A DNA stretch of 11,687 nucleotides from an uncultured Eisenbergiella sp. (lineage in GTDB: Bacteria > Bacillota > Clostridia > Lachnospirales > Lachnospiraceae), in assembly GCA_910585455.1 (NCBI GenBank), contig CAJUEL010000078.1, positions 1 to 11,687 of the forward strand, read 5' to 3'. Shown in pieces: positions 1-7,000 of this stretch. The notes below the pieces were generated by a model, which was not told where the DNA came from, did not search any database, and saw only the letters and a program-made list of their open reading frames with translations. The first letter of the stretch is position 1. Each line of letters begins with the position of its first letter. A program made the translations under genes and the position numbers.

Positions 1-10
1 CATTTGCTGC

Positions 11-30
11 TTTTCATTGTAGTATGAAAA
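11..30. repeat. Operator-like inverted repeat in the glycosidase leader
   Basis: TTTTCAT (11-17) and ATGAAAA (24-30) form a perfect 7-bp inverted repeat around a 6-bp centre, about 125 bp upstream of the promoter proposed at 156-184. It could be a regulator site for the sugar-degradation genes or a chance AT-rich dyad. A second short dyad (AAAAAAC 27-33, GTTTTTT 38-44) overlaps it. No gene can be supported in 1-244. Confidence 0.3.
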
Positions 31-70
31 AACCAAAGTTTTTTATCTACACCCGGGGAAATTGCCTGAA

Positions 71-115
71 AACAGCGGATTGATACGAGCTGCTGATACG
101 CGCTGTGAACAGCGG
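71..115. repeat. Cluster of short repeats upstream of the glycosidase promoter
   Basis: Two adjacent imperfect 13-bp units, TGATACGAGCTGC (81-93) and TGATACGCGCTGT (94-106), differ at two positions. They are flanked by two copies of AACAGCGG (71-78 and 108-115). Within the block, CGCTGT-GA-ACAGCG (101-114) is a 14-bp dyad. It lies about 40 bp upstream of the proposed -35, where an activator would sit. That it is a transcription-factor site is inference; the regulator is not in the window. Confidence 0.4.
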
Positions 116-155
116 TAAAAAGTGCGAAAATGAAACGGAATGCAGGGTTTTGACA

Positions 156-184
156 TTTACGGAAAAATGGAAGAATGGTATACT
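156..184 (+). promoter_or_regulatory. Likely vegetative promoter of the GH127-GH43 unit
   Basis: TATACT (179-184) matches the -10 consensus at five of six positions. Exactly 17 bp upstream is TTTACG (156-161), a four-of-six -35. A better -35 sequence, TTGACA, is at 150-155 but 23 bp from the -10, too far for normal use. Transcription would begin near 191, which supports translation from the ATG at 245 rather than from in-frame ATGs that lie upstream of the promoter. A weak -35 fits a promoter that needs an activator. Confidence 0.5.
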
Positions 185-244
185 AAATCTATAGGCAGCG
201 GCGCTTTATGGCGCGCAAAGACAGACATTTCGGGGAGGTTACAT

Positions 245-2080
245 ATGGGACAGTCATTGATGCAGGACAATCAAAAAAAGCTGCGTCTGCACAACTTTCG
301 CTATGAAAATGTGGTGTTAAAGGAAAGCCACTGGAAGGTGCAGCGGGATGAACTGATCGAAACTTATCTTTCCATCGACGACGGGGAATATCTTCACTAT
401 TTCCGGGAGCTTGCGGGCATTCCGGACAGCGCGGAGGGCCTGTCGGGGTGGTATGGCAACAACGCCTGCACCTTCGGACAGAAACTGGGCGCTTTTGTCC
501 GGCTGTATCTGGTGACGAAGGATGAGCGGCTCAAAAGGAAGGCGTTTGCGCTGGCGGACGGCTGGGGGGAGTGTGCGAGGGCTTCCCGCAAATTGATCGA
601 TGTGAACGGCACTTATGTATACGATAAGGTGATGACCGGCTTTCTGGATATGCTGGAGTATTTCCATTATGAACCGGCGCGGGAGTACATCCGCCTGTTG
701 ACGGAAAGTGCGGCGAAGCGGTTCAACCGCTCGGTGGCGCGGGACGGTCTGCAGATCATGGAAGGGGAAATGATCGAATGGTATACGCTGCCGGAGCAGC
801 TTTACCGGGCTTATCTGCTGACCGGGGAGCAGCTGTATCTGGATTTTGCGAAGGAGTGGGATTATACCTATCTCTGGGATAAGCTGCTCGCCCACGATTT
901 TCAGATCGGTCCCCGCCATGCCTACAGTCAGGTCAACAGCCTGTCCAGCGCCGCCATGGCATACCGGATCACAGGGGAGGAGAAGTATCTGGAGGCGATC
1001 AAAATCGCCTATGAGGAAATTTTACAAAACCATACCTTCGCCACCGGCGGCTATGGCCCTGCGGAATGTCTGTTCCCGACAGAGGAGGGCTATCTGGGGG
1101 ATTCCTTAAAGGCGAACTGGGATCCGGACAAACGGCACCAGACCTATGTAAATTTCGGTAATTCTGTCGTGACCAGAGATGATAAATGGGGCAGCTGCGA
1201 GGTGTCCTGCTGCAGCTGGGCGGTGTTCAAGATCTGCGATTATCTGCTGACGCTCACCGGTGATGCGAAATACGGGGACTGGGCGGAGAAGCTTTTGTAT
1301 AACGGCTGCGGCGGTCAGCCTCCCATCACGAAGGAAGGCAAGGTCATGTACTATGCGGATTACTTCATCAATGGCGGCTTAAAATCGGTGGAGGATGGCA
1401 GGATGCATCCGGACGGTTCGGTTTTTGAATGGCAGTGCTGTACGGGAACCTTCCCCGAGGACATGGCGGAGTACGCCAACCTTCTGTATTATCAGGATGA
1501 AAAGGGCGTGTACGTGAGCCAGTATCTGCCCTCGCAGGTTTCCTTTGCGGCAAACGGCAAAGCGTTTGCGCTGGAAAATACCAGCCTGTATCCGAAGGAG
1601 AAGAGACTGCGGTTTGTGGTGCATGGGGATGGAGAGGAGAGCTTCGCCCTCCGGTTCCGCGTGCCCTCCTGGGCGACGGGAAAGAACGAAGTGCGCATAA
1701 ACGGGGAAAGGGCTGCGGTCGCGGCAGAGCCCAATACCTGGGCGGTTCTGGAACGGAGCTGGAAGGATCAGGATGTCATCGAAATCGACTTTGCATTCGT
1801 GCTGCGGTTTGAGGCTGTGGACAGCTATGCGCCCGAGGTGGCGGCGCTTTGCTATGGACCGCTGGTGCTGGTGTGCAATAAGATGACGCTGTTTACCGGG
1901 GATATGGCGCATCCGGAGGAGTGGCTGGAGCCTGTCTGGAAGGAGGGATATTCCTTCGCGTTTCGGACAAAGCCGGGGCATGTGAAGCCCCGCAGCAGTC
2001 TGACGAGGGATTTTTACCCCTATTATGAGGTGCCCATGATGGAATGGTACTATATGTACAATAAGATTCTGAAGGAATGA
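245..2080 (+). CDS. DUF1680 / GH127-type glycosidase (beta-L-arabinofuranosidase-like)
   Basis: This 611-residue protein has no signal peptide and probably acts in the cytoplasm on arabinose-containing oligosaccharides. It shows the features of the DUF1680 (GH127 and relatives) fold: an N-terminal alpha/alpha-barrel with helical repeats, the TGD..Y.D..E.LLYNG stretch typical of the family, and a C-terminal beta-sandwich. Two cysteine clusters are visible, C322-C323 in a CEVSCC motif (318-323) and C398-C399 in QCCTG. In characterised GH127 enzymes the second pair supplies the nucleophilic cysteine and zinc ligands. The start at 245 is chosen for its GGGGAGG site at 232-238, six bases away, and because in-frame ATGs further upstream precede or overlap the promoter. 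The next gene, a secreted GH43, follows after 60 bp. The exact substrate is uncertain because the first metal-site motif differs from the classical Glu-x-Cys. Confidence 0.85.
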   Translation: MGQSLMQDNQKKLRLHNFRYENVVLKESHWKVQRDELIETYLSIDDGEYLHYFRELAGIPDSAEGLSGWYGNNACTFGQKLGAFVRLYLVTKDERLKRKAFALADGWGECARASRKLIDVNGTYVYDKVMTGFLDMLEYFHYEPAREYIRLLTESAAKRFNRSVARDGLQIMEGEMIEWYTLPEQLYRAYLLTGEQLYLDFAKEWDYTYLWDKLLAHDFQIGPRHAYSQVNSLSSAAMAYRITGEEKYLEAIKIAYEEILQNHTFATGGYGPAECLFPTEEGYLGDSLKANWDPDKRHQTYVNFGNSVVTRDDKWGSCEVSCCSWAVFKICDYLLTLTGDAKYGDWAEKLLYNGCGGQPPITKEGKVMYYADYFINGGLKSVEDGRMHPDGSVFEWQCCTGTFPEDMAEYANLLYYQDEKGVYVSQYLPSQVSFAANGKAFALENTSLYPKEKRLRFVVHGDGEESFALRFRVPSWATGKNEVRINGERAAVAAEPNTWAVLERSWKDQDVIEIDFAFVLRFEAVDSYAPEVAALCYGPLVLVCNKMTLFTGDMAHPEEWLEPVWKEGYSFAFRTKPGHVKPRSSLTRDFYPYYEVPMMEWYYMYNKILKE

Positions 2081-2088
2081 TGTATACG

Positions 2089-2106
2089 GCGGCAGATGTC
2101 TGCTGC
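2089..2106 (+). other. Small intergenic hairpin between the two glycosidase genes
   Basis: GCGGCAG (2089-2095) and CTGCTGC (2100-2106) pair over seven positions, one of them G-U, around an ATGT loop. No T tract follows, so it should not terminate. It may affect mRNA stability between the cytoplasmic and secreted enzymes, or mean nothing. Confidence 0.25.
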
Positions 2107-2140
2107 CCGCAGGAGTAAAAGCAGAATGGAGGAGAAGACG

Positions 2141-3739
2141 ATGAAAAAGCGGATTTGCAGTGTTTTTCTGGCAATGATGATGGTTCTTTCGGCAGGCTGT
2201 GGTCAGGCGGCTGACAGCGCAGCGCCAGAAACAGAAGCGCCAAAGGAAACGGCGGCTTTGGAGGCAACGGAACAGACAGGCGGTGATTTGGAGAATATGG
2301 CGGCGACGGAAAACGAGGATGTGGATATTTTTGAAGGGATCGAGGTTGCAGTAAACGGCGCGGGCGTTGCCGTGCATGATCCGTCCATCAAGGTATATGA
2401 CGGACGGTATTATATTTACGGCTCCCATATGACGGGAGCCTGGTCCGACGATATGCAGAAGTGGACCTATATCGGCAACGGCTACAGCGCATCCAATCCG
2501 CTCTTTGAAAATCTGTTTGCGGAAGGGCTGGATGTGTTTGAGTATGCGGGAACCTATGAGAACGGCAGCCATTCGGTCTGGGCGGAGGATGTGATTTATA
2601 ATGAGGCGATGGGGAAATACGTCATGTATTTCTGCACCTCATCCACCTATATCAAGTCCAAGCTCTGTTATGCGACCGCGGATGCGCCGGAAGGGCCTTA
2701 TGTCTATCAGGGGACGCTGTTATATTCCGGCTTCACCGCGCAGGATATCGACACGACGGATGTCTATGAATATGTGGATGAAGAGACTGCGGCTTCCACC
2801 TATCTGTCAGGCGGACAGTACAATAATAAGCTGTGGCCCAACTGCATCGATCCCGCTCCCTTTTATGATGCGGAGGGCAGGCTCTGGATGACCTATGGCT
2901 CCTGGTCGGGCGGAATTTTCCTGCTGGAGCTGGACCCGGAGACCGGGCTGGTGATCCATCCTGAGGCGGATTTGGAAAACGAGGTGGATCCCTATTTCGG
3001 AAAGCGGCTGATCGGCGGCGGGCACAATTCCATCGAGGGACCCTATATCCAGTATGACGAAAAATCCGGTTATTATTATCTGTACGTTTCCTATGGCGGT
3101 CTGGAGCGGACCGGCGGCTATCAGATGCGGGTGTTCCGCAGCGAAACGCCGGACGGAGAGTATGTGGACATGAACGGCGGATATCCTTCCATCGGCTATG
3201 ACCATAGCAAATACGGGCTGAAGCTTTCCGGCAACTATTATTTGCCCAGCTGCAAATATGCTTATATGGCGACCGGCGGACAGTCCGCGTTTCGGGATAC
3301 GGACGGAAAGCAGTATGTCTGCTACCATTCCCGTTTTGACCGGGGAGATGAGACCCACGAGCCCTGTGTCAAGCAGGTTTTCTTAAATGAAGAGGGCTGG
3401 CCGGTGCTCGCGCCCTATACCACAAAGGGTGAAACGATTGCAGAAGAGGGATACCCGGCAGAGGAGCTTACCGGAACCTATTTCTTTATCAATCAGGGGA
3501 AGAAAATCAATGATAAGATCGCGGAGGCGGAGCTGATTACGCTGCATGAGGACGGCACGGTGAGCGGCGCAATAGAGGGCACATGGGAAGCGAAGGAAGG
3601 AACCTGCTATATGACGCTCGCTTATGACGATGTGATTTACAGCGGCGTGTTCTGCCGGATGCAGGATGAGGCGGGGACGGAAGTGCTGACCTTTACCGCG
3701 GCGGGAGATAACCAGAGTATCTGGGGCGTGAAGTACTGA
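2141..3739 (+). CDS. Secreted GH43 lipoprotein, endo-alpha-1,5-L-arabinanase-like
   Basis: This 532-residue protein is probably a surface-anchored enzyme that hydrolyses arabinan or related arabinose polymers. The N terminus has a KKR charged segment, a hydrophobic core and LSAGC ending at C20, which serves as the lipobox; Ser at -3 is slightly atypical. A low-complexity Glu/Ala/Thr linker follows. The five-bladed propeller shows all three GH43 acidic positions: D80 in HDPSI (base), D237 in IDPAPF (pKa modulator) and E299 in IEGPYI (acid). H396 in YHSRFD matches the structural His/metal site of arabinanases. Residues from about 440 look like the small C-terminal beta domain of extracellular endo-arabinanases. 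The start at 2141 has GGAGGAGAAG just upstream and yields the signal peptide; upstream in-frame ATGs give none. Endo-arabinanase versus another GH43 activity cannot be settled by eye. Confidence 0.88.
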   Translation: MKKRICSVFLAMMMVLSAGCGQAADSAAPETEAPKETAALEATEQTGGDLENMAATENEDVDIFEGIEVAVNGAGVAVHDPSIKVYDGRYYIYGSHMTGAWSDDMQKWTYIGNGYSASNPLFENLFAEGLDVFEYAGTYENGSHSVWAEDVIYNEAMGKYVMYFCTSSTYIKSKLCYATADAPEGPYVYQGTLLYSGFTAQDIDTTDVYEYVDEETAASTYLSGGQYNNKLWPNCIDPAPFYDAEGRLWMTYGSWSGGIFLLELDPETGLVIHPEADLENEVDPYFGKRLIGGGHNSIEGPYIQYDEKSGYYYLYVSYGGLERTGGYQMRVFRSETPDGEYVDMNGGYPSIGYDHSKYGLKLSGNYYLPSCKYAYMATGGQSAFRDTDGKQYVCYHSRFDRGDETHEPCVKQVFLNEEGWPVLAPYTTKGETIAEEGYPAEELTGTYFFINQGKKINDKIAEAELITLHEDGTVSGAIEGTWEAKEGTCYMTLAYDDVIYSGVFCRMQDEAGTEVLTFTAAGDNQSIWGVKY

Positions 3740-3764
3740 TCCTGGGTGAGTATTGATTGGAATG

Positions 3765-3778
3765 CGCGCTAAAGCGCG
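3765..3778 (+). other. GC-only stem-loop ahead of the mazG-type gene
   Basis: CGCGC (3765-3769) and GCGCG (3774-3778) pair perfectly around a TAAA loop. The stem ends directly at the GGAGAGGG ribosome site of the next gene. There is no T tract, so it is not a terminator. It may define an mRNA end or tune translation of the small gene downstream. Confidence 0.35.
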
Positions 3779-3793
3779 GAGAGGGAAAGAAAA

Positions 3794-4120
3794 ATGGAAG
3801 ACTTCGGCTTTCTGCAGATGCAGGAAATTCAGAAGCAGTTACAGGAAAAGTATAAGGATAAATGGACGCCTCTCTCGCCGCAGACGGGATCGAATTCGCT
3901 GCTTTGGCTGATGGTGGAGCTGGGCGAGGCGGCGGACATCATCAAAAAGGACGGTTCCGGAAAAATCATGGAGGAACCGGCGGTGCGGAAGCATTTCATC
4001 GAGGAGCTTTCGGATGTGATGATGTATTTTAATGACGTCATGCTCTGCTATGGTATTTCCACAGCGGAATTGAAGGAGGTTTATCTGGAAAAGCACCGGA
4101 GAAATATGGAAAGATGGTGA
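3794..4120 (+). CDS. MazG-type nucleotide pyrophosphohydrolase, single domain
   Basis: This 108-residue all-alpha protein carries the magnesium-binding signature of the MazG/dUTPase-like NTP pyrophosphohydrolase superfamily: E42-x-x-E45 in ELGEAAD, then E71-x-x-D74 in EELSDV, 25 residues apart and within the usual spacing. The family hydrolyses nucleoside triphosphates to monophosphate and pyrophosphate, often to clear damaged or non-canonical nucleotides. The length fits a one-domain member rather than the two-domain housekeeping MazG, so mazG is not assigned as a symbol. GGAGAGGG at 3778-3785 is a workable ribosome site, eight bases from the ATG. It lies 54 bp after the GH43 gene and just before a strong terminator, so it is probably the last gene of that transcript. 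No functional link to arabinan use is evident. The nucleotide substrate cannot be read from the sequence. Confidence 0.82.
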   Translation: MEDFGFLQMQEIQKQLQEKYKDKWTPLSPQTGSNSLLWLMVELGEAADIIKKDGSGKIMEEPAVRKHFIEELSDVMMYFNDVMLCYGISTAELKEVYLEKHRRNMERW

Positions 4121-4164
4121 GCTGACGTCATTTATCCGGAAGTGAGAAATTTTTAAAATGGCAG

Positions 4165-4250
4165 GACATTTCTGCCCCGGGGCGCAACACTGCCCGAACG
4201 AAGTGCGTTCGAGCAATGCTGCGGCCGGGGGGCAGAAATGTCTTTTTTTT
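4165..4250 (+). terminator. Very long intrinsic terminator after the glycosidase unit
   Basis: A hairpin spanning 4165-4242 is followed at once by eight T's (4243-4250). The outer stem pairs GACATTTCTG (4165-4174) with CAGAAATGTC (4233-4242) perfectly and continues through CCCCGG against CCGGGGGG with a two-G bulge. The inner arm pairs 4184-4200 with 4206-4222, with three A-C mismatches, and is capped by CGAACG/CGTTCG around AAGTG. Nearly the whole 78 nt is double-stranded. It insulates the upstream genes from the MerR-type promoter that starts 13 bases later. Confidence 0.92.
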
Positions 4251-4262
4251 ATGGGATTTTTC

Positions 4263-4293
4263 TTGACCTTGTCCCAGGGACAAGGCTTACACT
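4263..4293 (+). promoter_or_regulatory. MerR-family promoter/operator of the ABC exporter operon
   Basis: The -35 TTGACC (4263-4268) and -10 TACACT (4288-4293) are separated by 19 bp rather than the usual 17. The spacer is occupied by a perfect dyad, CCTTGTCCCAGGGACAAGG (4267-4285; 9-1-9), which overlaps the end of the -35. Overlong spacer plus central palindrome is the known layout of promoters that MerR proteins activate by DNA distortion. The only MerR gene in view is the last gene of the same operon, so autoregulation is the natural reading. A leader of roughly 60 nt precedes the first gene. Confidence 0.88.
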
Positions 4294-4357
4294 GAAGGGG
4301 TAGAGGTTTGGAAATTGATATAGCATCATGGGGTGTGGAAAACGCAGGAGGGGAACA

Positions 4358-5305
4358 ATGGAAGTGATGGGAAAGCTGATCAGGAAGCATAGGGCGCTTT
4401 TCGGGGCGGCGGTATTTTTCACGGTTTTATCGGTGGCGCTCAACCTTGTCTGGAACCGGCTGCTCGCAGAACTGATTGACCGGTTCGGCAGTCTGCTGAC
4501 GGACCGGCAGCCACAACGGTTCCCTGGGGCGCTGATGGGAAAGGCTGTTTTTATCGTTTGTGTTCTTGCGGCTGTCGAATATGCGGCTGCCGTGCTGGCT
4601 TCCTTTACCTGTGAGAATTTCGCCCACGATATGCGGATGGGATACAGCCGTTTTTATCTGCAAAGCGACGTCCGGACGCTTGCGGGCCTGCGGGTGGGAG
4701 AGGAACAGTCCGCCATGCAAAATGAGCTGGGGGAGATTTCAGCGTATTTAAACGGGCAGCTGTTTCCCCTTGTAAAGCAGTTTTTTTCCTTTCTCATCAC
4801 GACCGGGTTTTTACTGAAAATCAATTTCAGACTGACGGCGCTCGTCATGCTTCCGGTGGTTCCTCTGATTTTGTATTGCGCAGTTAGCAGCAGGGTCATC
4901 AAGGGATTGACGGAGCAGTGTCAGGGCGCCAGGAGAAAAATCAACGGGCTGGCGGATATGGCGGTCCGGCTTTTGCCGGCGGTTCGGATTTATGAGGCGG
5001 AGGAGCTGCTTTGGGGCGCCATGGAGGAACGGCTGCTTTCATGGCGGGACAGCAGCGTCCGAAGGGAGCGGGTTTCGGCGCGGCTGATGTCCCTGTCCGG
5101 CGCGCTTTCCCTTGTTCCTTTGCTGCTGCTTTTGGGGCTGGGGGGAAGCATGGCGGTCAAAGGGACGATCAGCATGGGAATTTTCTATATTTTTATCAAT
5201 CTTTCCGGAGATGTTTCCGGGTTTTTGCAGAATATGCCCGGGAACTATGCCGGGTTCCGGCGGTTTTTGGCATCCGTCGGCAGGGTGAAGGAAAAGCTTT
5301 GGTGA
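4358..5305 (+). CDS. ABC exporter transmembrane subunit 1 (no ATPase domain)
   Basis: This 315-residue membrane protein corresponds to the transmembrane half of a type IV (ABC_membrane) exporter. Hydrophobic segments lie near residues 13-32, 63-83, 135-153, 159-177, 245-268 and 272-290, giving six helices. The intracellular-loop pattern RVGEEQSAMQNELGEI (about 112-127) and LPAVRIYEAEE (about 206-216) match the loops that contact the ATPase in this fold. The protein ends right after RFLASVGRVKEKLW, where fused half-transporters enter the linker to the nucleotide-binding domain. The start at 4358 has AGGAGGGG a few bases upstream; an in-frame ATG at 4328 lacks such a site. The ATPase is the next gene, in the same frame 57 bp on. 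It probably pairs with subunit 2 (6003-6959). The exported substrate is unknown; a MerR-regulated exporter suggests a toxic compound or peptide. Confidence 0.86.
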   Translation: MEVMGKLIRKHRALFGAAVFFTVLSVALNLVWNRLLAELIDRFGSLLTDRQPQRFPGALMGKAVFIVCVLAAVEYAAAVLASFTCENFAHDMRMGYSRFYLQSDVRTLAGLRVGEEQSAMQNELGEISAYLNGQLFPLVKQFFSFLITTGFLLKINFRLTALVMLPVVPLILYCAVSSRVIKGLTEQCQGARRKINGLADMAVRLLPAVRIYEAEELLWGAMEERLLSWRDSSVRRERVSARLMSLSGALSLVPLLLLLGLGGSMAVKGTISMGIFYIFINLSGDVSGFLQNMPGNYAGFRRFLASVGRVKEKLW

Positions 5306-5362
5306 AGATTCGGACCTGGCTGAACCGTTACAAAGCTTGTGCGATAAAACAGGAGGGAGCGC

Positions 5363-6010
5363 ATGAAACGGGATGTGATTTGTCTGGAACGGATTTCGTT
5401 CGGGTACGGAAATACGGCGGTCTTAAAGGAGGTTTCCCTTCGGGTGAAGGAAGGGGAGCATATCGCCGTTGTGGGGGACAGCGGGTGCGGGAAAAGCACG
5501 CTGCTCAAAATTCTGGCGGGGCTTTATGAGCCGGAGGGCGGGAGCATGTCGGTGGCGGGAGAAAGCCTGCCGGAAAAAATCCGGACAAAGGTGGCGGTGG
5601 TGATGCAGCGCTTCGATCTTTTTCCTCTTTCAATCCGGGACAATATCACCTGCGGTCATGGGATTTCGGAAAAAAGGCTTTGGGATGCCTGCAGGAGCGC
5701 CTGTCTGGACGGATGGATCGAAAGCCTTCCGGAGGGACTTTCCACCCATGTGGGGGAAAGGGGCGGTCAGGTATCCGGCGGTCAGGCGCAGCGGATTTGC
5801 ATTGCCCGGGCGCTCTGCAAGGACGCTGAGGTGATTTTGCTGGATGAACCGCTGTCTGCGCTGGACCGGGGGACGGAGCAGTCTGTCATGCTGGCATTGG
5901 GCAGGCTGACGGCGGGTAAGACCGTAATCCATGTCACCCATCATCCGGAAGCTTTGGAGGAGGGCTATAGGATTTGCCGCATGGAAGGAGGGAGGCTTAG
6001 CGATGGGTGA
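5363..6010 (+). CDS. Stand-alone ABC ATPase of the exporter
   Basis: This 215-residue soluble ATPase powers the two flanking membrane subunits. All catalytic motifs look intact: A-loop Y15, Walker A GDSGCGKST (38-46), Q-loop Q82, exporter-type X-loop GERG (131-134), signature VSGGQ (137-141), Walker B with VILLDE and catalytic E162, D-loop ALD (166-168) and H-loop H193. The X-loop before the signature is typical of exporters, agreeing with the fold of the neighbours. AGGAGGG (5351-5357) is a strong ribosome site. The end overlaps the next gene by 8 bp, which implies translational coupling. As the only ATPase in the operon it must form a homodimer, or pair with a partner encoded elsewhere. Its frame matches the preceding membrane gene across three stops. 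Confidence 0.93.
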   Translation: MKRDVICLERISFGYGNTAVLKEVSLRVKEGEHIAVVGDSGCGKSTLLKILAGLYEPEGGSMSVAGESLPEKIRTKVAVVMQRFDLFPLSIRDNITCGHGISEKRLWDACRSACLDGWIESLPEGLSTHVGERGGQVSGGQAQRICIARALCKDAEVILLDEPLSALDRGTEQSVMLALGRLTAGKTVIHVTHHPEALEEGYRICRMEGGRLSDG

Positions 6011-6959
6011 GCTGTGCAGATTGACAGAAAGGCTGGGCATCAGGCGAAAGTATTTGCTTTTGCTGCTGCTGCGTTCTCCCTTTGATGCGTGCCGTACCTG
6101 GATGCTGGCAAGTCTGATGAAAACGGTTTTTGGCTGTCTGGAGACCGGTGATGGATACCGATTGCTGAAAACCTGCACGGTATGCGGACTGATCGGGGCG
6201 CTGCTGTTTTTTTATAACGGAATTATATGGAGCGTTTATGCCGCCTTTGCGGCGAAGGCGGAAGTCCTGGTACAGCGGCTGCTGCTGCAAAAAATTCTCA
6301 CGATGTCACAGAAAGAGGCGGACAGCCGCACAGGCGGCGAGTGGATTACGGGACTCAACAGCGATCTGCAGGCGGCGTTTGAGATGATGAACGGCAACCT
6401 GAACATGCCCCATGCCGTGGTCGCTGTCATCAATACGGTATGGTCTTCCCTTTTGCTGATGGGAAGCAGCCCGGTCATGTTTGCGATAACCTGGGTATTC
6501 TTTTTCCTTCATTTTCTGATCAATGATCGAATGGTGCTCCGGCATATACCGGGGCTTAAGGAGGAGGCACAGAGGGCTGTGGCACAAAATACGGCGGCGC
6601 TGGAGCCGCTGATTGCGCAGGCGGACGCGATATTGCTCTATGATGCGGGCGGGCTTTTGCTTTCGCAGTGTGAAAAAAGCAGCCTGCGGCTGCAAAAGGT
6701 CAACCAAAGCATACAGCTGCGCAATGCGGCGGGCAGCATGATTTTGCGGCTTCTGGGCTGTGCCGGATATCTGGTGATGCTGGCGGTCGGCTATGAACTG
6801 GTATCGAGGGGGAGCATGCTCTTTTCGGATATGGTATACTGTTTTCAGGTGCGTGGCGCGGTTTTGTCGGGGATGTTTATGCTGATCGCCAGCGTCAACA
6901 ATATCCGGGCGAATGCGGTCTGCGTCAAACGGGTTTTGGTAATGCTGGATAAACAGTGA
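6003..6959 (+). CDS. ABC exporter transmembrane subunit 2 (no ATPase domain)
   Basis: This 318-residue membrane protein is a second, divergent type IV exporter membrane domain. It shows six hydrophobic stretches, beginning around KYLLLLLLR and LLKTCTVCGLIGALLFFYNG. The ATPase-contact loop is visible as TGGEWITGLNSDLQAAFEMM, the family G-x-x-x-x-x-x-N-D pattern. It stops at NAVCVKRVLVMLDKQ, the same point before the linker at which subunit 1 ends. The start at 6003 lies inside the ATPase gene (8-bp overlap) behind AAGGAGGGAGG at 5985-5995, so translation is probably coupled. Low resemblance to subunit 1 suggests a heterodimeric channel. With two channel subunits and one ATPase gene, the likely complex is subunit 1, subunit 2 and two ATPases. 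The substrate is not predictable. Confidence 0.84.
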   Translation: MGELCRLTERLGIRRKYLLLLLLRSPFDACRTWMLASLMKTVFGCLETGDGYRLLKTCTVCGLIGALLFFYNGIIWSVYAAFAAKAEVLVQRLLLQKILTMSQKEADSRTGGEWITGLNSDLQAAFEMMNGNLNMPHAVVAVINTVWSSLLLMGSSPVMFAITWVFFFLHFLINDRMVLRHIPGLKEEAQRAVAQNTAALEPLIAQADAILLYDAGGLLLSQCEKSSLRLQKVNQSIQLRNAAGSMILRLLGCAGYLVMLAVGYELVSRGSMLFSDMVYCFQVRGAVLSGMFMLIASVNNIRANAVCVKRVLVMLDKQ

Positions 6960-7000
6960 GTGGATGGACAATGCCGCTTCGCGGCGGAATGGAGATTTTT

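Noticed and set aside
1..17. Start of a divergent minus-strand gene (ATGAAAAGC... read leftward)
   Set aside because: No ribosome site precedes it on the minus strand and only five codons are visible.
131..144. Catabolite-control (cre) site TGAAACGGAATGCA
   Set aside because: Three of the defined consensus positions fail, including one of the central CG.
150..184. TTGACA (150-155) as the -35 for TATACT (179-184)
   Set aside because: The spacer would be 23 bp, too long for a sigma-A promoter; TTTACG at 17 bp is the more realistic partner.
140..244. Upstream extension of the GH127-type protein from in-frame ATGs before 245
   Set aside because: The extension overlaps the promoter at 156-184, has no good ribosome site at 140 and adds sequence unlike the family.
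1379..2572. Long open frame of 397 codons on the minus strand across the two glycosidase genes
   Set aside because: It is antisense to two well-supported genes, spans their boundary, has proline/histidine/arginine-rich composition typical of a shadow frame and matches no family.
3839..4390. Minus-strand open frame of 183 codons over the MazG-type gene, terminator and exporter promoter
   Set aside because: It would read through a strong terminator hairpin and the MerR operator; the composition is that of a shadow frame.
5011..5529. Open frame of 172 codons across the junction of membrane subunit 1 and the ATPase
   Set aside because: It is an alternative frame of two conserved genes; the true frames carry the transporter motifs.
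6973..6985. GCCGC-TTC-GCGGC hairpin ahead of the MerR gene as a regulatory element
   Set aside because: It is a 5-bp stem without a T tract, too small to assign any function with confidence.
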